Shown piece after piece: positions 40,522 to 44,203 of a stretch of 44,203 nucleotides of DNA. Below the pieces are notes generated by a model. That model was not told where the DNA came from. It made no database searches and saw only the letters and a list, made by a program, of their open reading frames with translations. The position numbers and the translations under genes were made by a program. Origin of the DNA: Prevotella pectinovora (GTDB lineage Bacteria > Bacteroidota > Bacteroidia > Bacteroidales > Bacteroidaceae); contig NZ_JXQI01000036.1 in assembly GCF_000834015.1 (NCBI RefSeq), positions 1 through 44,203 of the forward strand, given 5' to 3'. Position 1 is the stretch's first letter. Every line of letters begins with the position of its first letter.

Positions 40522-41607
40522 ATGAAAAGAAATGAAATCTGCTACATCGTTGTTGTGGCTGTTATCGGCGTGTCGCTGTTGTTGGGATTCGCCGAAGAAG
40601 TGTTCGGACTCGACATGGGTTCGCTGTCGTGGATAGCACATTGGGTGTCGTCGCCGGTGGCTCTTGCCATCGGTTTCGCCTTCGCGTTGCTGCTGGGCAA
40701 GGCGTTCCCGGTGTTCAACAAAACGATGTCGAAAAAGCTCCTTCAGTATTCCGTCATCGGACTCGGTTTTGGAATGAATGTGGACAAGGCGCTCGCCTCT
40801 GGCAGCGAGGGAATGATATTCACCGTGGTCAGCGTGTTCGGCACGCTCGCCCTGGGATGGCTGTTCGGCAGAAAACTGCTCGGTGTGGACTCGCAGACGA
40901 GCTATCTGCTCAGTTCCGGCACGGCGATATGTGGCGGTTCGGCGATAGCTGCCGTCGGCCCTATCATCAAGGCTAAGGCAGAGAGCATGTCGGTGGCACT
41001 TGGCGTTGTGTTCGTGCTCAATGGCATAGCGCTATTCATCTTCCCATCCATCGGCGATGCCTTGGGGATGACGATGAAGCAGTTCGGAATGTGGGCGGCG
41101 ATTGCCATCCACGACACCTCTTCTGTAGTGGGAGCCGGTGCGGCATACGACCAGATGCATCCCGACCTGGTGGCGAGCCAGGGCGTGAGCGCATTGGAGG
41201 TGGCTACCACCATCAAACTGACACGGGCGCTGTGGATAGTGGTTCTCGCTCTGGTCACTCCGTTCTTCTTCCGCCGTTCGCTGGCTCAGGCAGAGGGGGC
41301 TTCGAAACCATGGTATAGCTGTGTGCCTCGCTTCATCATCTGGTTTGTGGTGGCGATAATCTTCAATACCTACATCCTGAGCAACGCCTCGCTGATCGGT
41401 GATGCTGCAGCGTCGGTGGGTGGCGAGTTCAGCGGTGCCGTAGCGAAACTCGCCAAGCATCTCATCACTCTCTCGCTGTTCTTCATCGGAGCGTCGCTCA
41501 CCAGGGAGACGCTGCGCAGCGTTGGCATCAAGCCGCTCATTCTGGGCGTGCTGCTTTGGGTGAGCATCAGCTGTGTCAGTCTTGCCTATATCTTCTGGGT
41601 GGGATGA
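40522..41607 (+). CDS. YeiH/UPF0324 family putative sulfate exporter
   Basis: A 361-residue integral membrane protein with about ten helices. Family landmarks include SKKLLQYSVIGLGFGMN (residues 71-87), SSGTAICGGSAIAAVGPII (132-150) and AIHDTSSVVGAGAAYD (about 195-210), the signature blocks of UPF0324. Members have been annotated as sulfate exporters or linked to LysR-regulated loci, but transport activity is weakly supported, so the function stays putative. The gene is monocistronic, with its own promoter and a hairpin downstream at 41661. Confidence 0.9.
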   Translation: MKRNEICYIVVVAVIGVSLLLGFAEEVFGLDMGSLSWIAHWVSSPVALAIGFAFALLLGKAFPVFNKTMSKKLLQYSVIGLGFGMNVDKALASGSEGMIFTVVSVFGTLALGWLFGRKLLGVDSQTSYLLSSGTAICGGSAIAAVGPIIKAKAESMSVALGVVFVLNGIALFIFPSIGDALGMTMKQFGMWAAIAIHDTSSVVGAGAAYDQMHPDLVASQGVSALEVATTIKLTRALWIVVLALVTPFFFRRSLAQAEGASKPWYSCVPRFIIWFVVAIIFNTYILSNASLIGDAAASVGGEFSGAVAKLAKHLITLSLFFIGASLTRETLRSVGIKPLILGVLLWVSISCVSLAYIFWVG

Positions 41608-41660
41608 GGCTGATTTGTTATCACTGACGGCATAATGACCGTCTGAAACTGAAAAAAAAT

Positions 41661-41695
41661 GGGGGATGACCGGTCGCACTGACTGGTCATCCCCC
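41661..41695. terminator. Strong terminator hairpin after the YeiH-type gene
   Basis: GGGGGATGACC (41661-41671) pairs with GGTCATCCCCC (41685-41695). The better T tail (ATTTTTTTTC) is on the minus strand; the plus side has only TTGTC. A small hairpin GACGG...CCGTC at 41626-41643 lies just before it and resembles a remnant end of the dispersed repeat. Confidence 0.75.
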
Positions 41696-41700
41696 TTGTC

Positions 41701-41738
41701 GATATTACATTGAACGGCCTAATGACCGATTTGGGTTT
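41701..41738. repeat. Right end of the dispersed repeat (copy F)
   Basis: GATATTACATTGAACGGCC followed by TAATGACCGATTTGGGTTTA, almost identical to 6278-6314 of copy A. The rest of the element is missing. Confidence 0.65.
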
Positions 41739-41742
41739 ATTG

Positions 41743-42005
41743 TTTGTCCGCTATGTCTTTTCTGCGGCACGATACCAGATGGCGTCTACAGCGTTTACAG
41801 ACTTCCCACCACGGTCTTGGCATCGTTGCCCTCGAAAACGCAAACGCTGCTCACTGGCTGATAGCTCATGTGTGAGTATTGGAACAGCTGCAGGGCGGCA
41901 AACTATCTAAACCGAGCGGAGAATACGATTGATAATGAAATTTTCGGATGATGCGCATGAGAGGGTGGGGAGTGTTGTATCTATGGGGCATGAAATAATG
42001 TCGCA
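41743..42005. other. Gene-free stretch upstream of dnaK
   Basis: No credible gene. A minus-strand open stretch of about 34 codons (about 41806-41910) without a good start could be a gene relic, but I cannot name it. Confidence 0.35.
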
Positions 42006-42011
42006 GAAAGG

Positions 42012-42034
42012 GCGGCAGAAGTGGAAATTGCCGC
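42012..42034. promoter_or_regulatory. Inverted repeat upstream of the dnaK promoter
   Basis: GCGGCA (42012-42017), 11 bases, TGCCGC (42029-42034), with further partial pairing outward (CAG...CTG). It sits where a -33 element or activator/repressor site would be. It is not the CIRCE heat-shock element (TTAGCACTC-N9-GAGTGCTAA). Confidence 0.4.
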
Positions 42035-42055
42035 TTCCTGTCTGACAAGATGTCA

Positions 42056-42091
42056 TATCTTTGGCATAATGTGACATTGGCACAGGCTTTG
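42056..42091 (+). promoter_or_regulatory. dnaK promoter region
   Basis: TATCTTTG at 42056-42063 is a consensus -7 element, but its nearest upstream TTG is 25 bases away. A second option is TTTG at 42060-42063, 20 bases, GGCTTTG ending at 42091. Leader length is about 70-100 bases. Confidence 0.45.
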
Positions 42092-42165
42092 CAAAATGAT
42101 TGACGGATTGCGAAAGCAGTCTGAGAAATCAGTTAACAAAGAAATAATAAAAAATAGATACAATT

Positions 42166-44094
<1,929 letters not shown>

Positions 44095-44127
44095 GACCAA
44101 TAAGTAAAGACATAACAAAACACTATC

Positions 44128-44162
44128 AAATAGCGTGTAGCTCAATGAGTTACACGCTATTT
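44128..44162 (+). terminator. dnaK terminator
   Basis: AAATAGCGTGTA (44128-44139) pairs with TACACGCTATTT (44151-44162), with an inner CTC/GAG pair, followed by GCATTTTATAGG. Confidence 0.85.
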
Positions 44163-44203
44163 GCATTTTATAGGCTCATGTTTTCTATGTGCTTATTCTG
44201 CTT

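Noticed and set aside
41710..42048. Short frames on both strands upstream of dnaK
   Set aside because: No start signals, no recognisable domain; at most a gene relic on the minus strand near 41806-41910.

Overview
The window looks like a chromosomal segment of a Bacteroidales species, most likely Prevotellaceae (Prevotella/Segatella-like). This rests on established family knowledge and on signals in the sequence. Many genes are preceded by the Bacteroidetes promoter pattern TTTG or TTG, about 19-21 bases, then TAnnTTTG. The order ftsX, DUF3098, uppP, truB, queA, folK is typical of the order. There is a LacI-type hybrid two-component regulator, a secreted protein with a C-terminal domain resembling a type IX secretion signal, and DUF3575/OmpA-type outer-membrane genes. 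I see no phage, integrase, transposase gene or CRISPR array.

Layout. 1-5.2 kb is a plus-strand housekeeping run: division (ftsX), cell-wall lipid recycling (uppP), tRNA modification (truB, queA, tcdA) and folate (folK). 5.2-6.5 kb has no protein gene but appears to hold a minus-strand, purine-rich RNA gene of about 670 nt with its own promoter and terminator, followed by a compound copy of a dispersed repeat. 6.5-9.0 kb is a two-gene minus-strand transporter operon (MATE and EamA). 9.07-10.9 kb is an ABC-type ATPase plus DUF4435 pair resembling the PARIS defence pair AriA/AriB. 11.2-12.0 kb is fabI. 12.0-13.0 kb is gene-free and rich in repeats and palindromes. 13.0-16.2 kb holds a secreted C1 peptidase and an AAA-ATPase/PD-(D/E)XK protein, both minus. 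16.6-21.3 kb holds parC, a DUF3316 protein and an S41 lipoprotein. 21.5-23.8 kb holds glyS and an FKBP-type lipoprotein. 24.2-29.1 kb is a three-gene minus-strand outer-membrane operon (DUF3575, CarboxypepD_reg/OmpA-like, and a protein with four internal barrel repeats). 29.6-29.9 kb holds two identical tRNA-Val(UAC) genes. 29.93-34.3 kb is an MFS transporter behind a tandem array of promoter modules, followed by the hybrid regulator. 35.2-40.3 kb holds a large secreted multi-domain protein and a convergent calcineurin-like phosphoesterase. 40.5-44.1 kb holds a YeiH-type membrane protein and dnaK.

The genes are mostly core functions; the unusual material lies between them. It includes the candidate long RNA, the array of 73-bp promoter repeats, three arrays with an exact 22-bp period but different unit sequences, 8-bp and about 31-bp tandem repeats at gene ends, and a dispersed element of about 190 bp (two full cores plus several remnants) with ends of the type AAACCCAAATCGGTCATTAGG split as CCTAATGACC / GATTTGGG. 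Several of these sit in promoters, leaders or terminators, so they may affect expression; that is inference.

Start sites were moved inward where the longest reading frame began at a non-ATG codon inside or upstream of a good promoter (EamA transporter, AAA/PD-(D/E)XK protein, the 1045-residue secreted protein) or at a TTG upstream of a better ATG (parC). All function calls come from motif recognition by eye; no database search was run.
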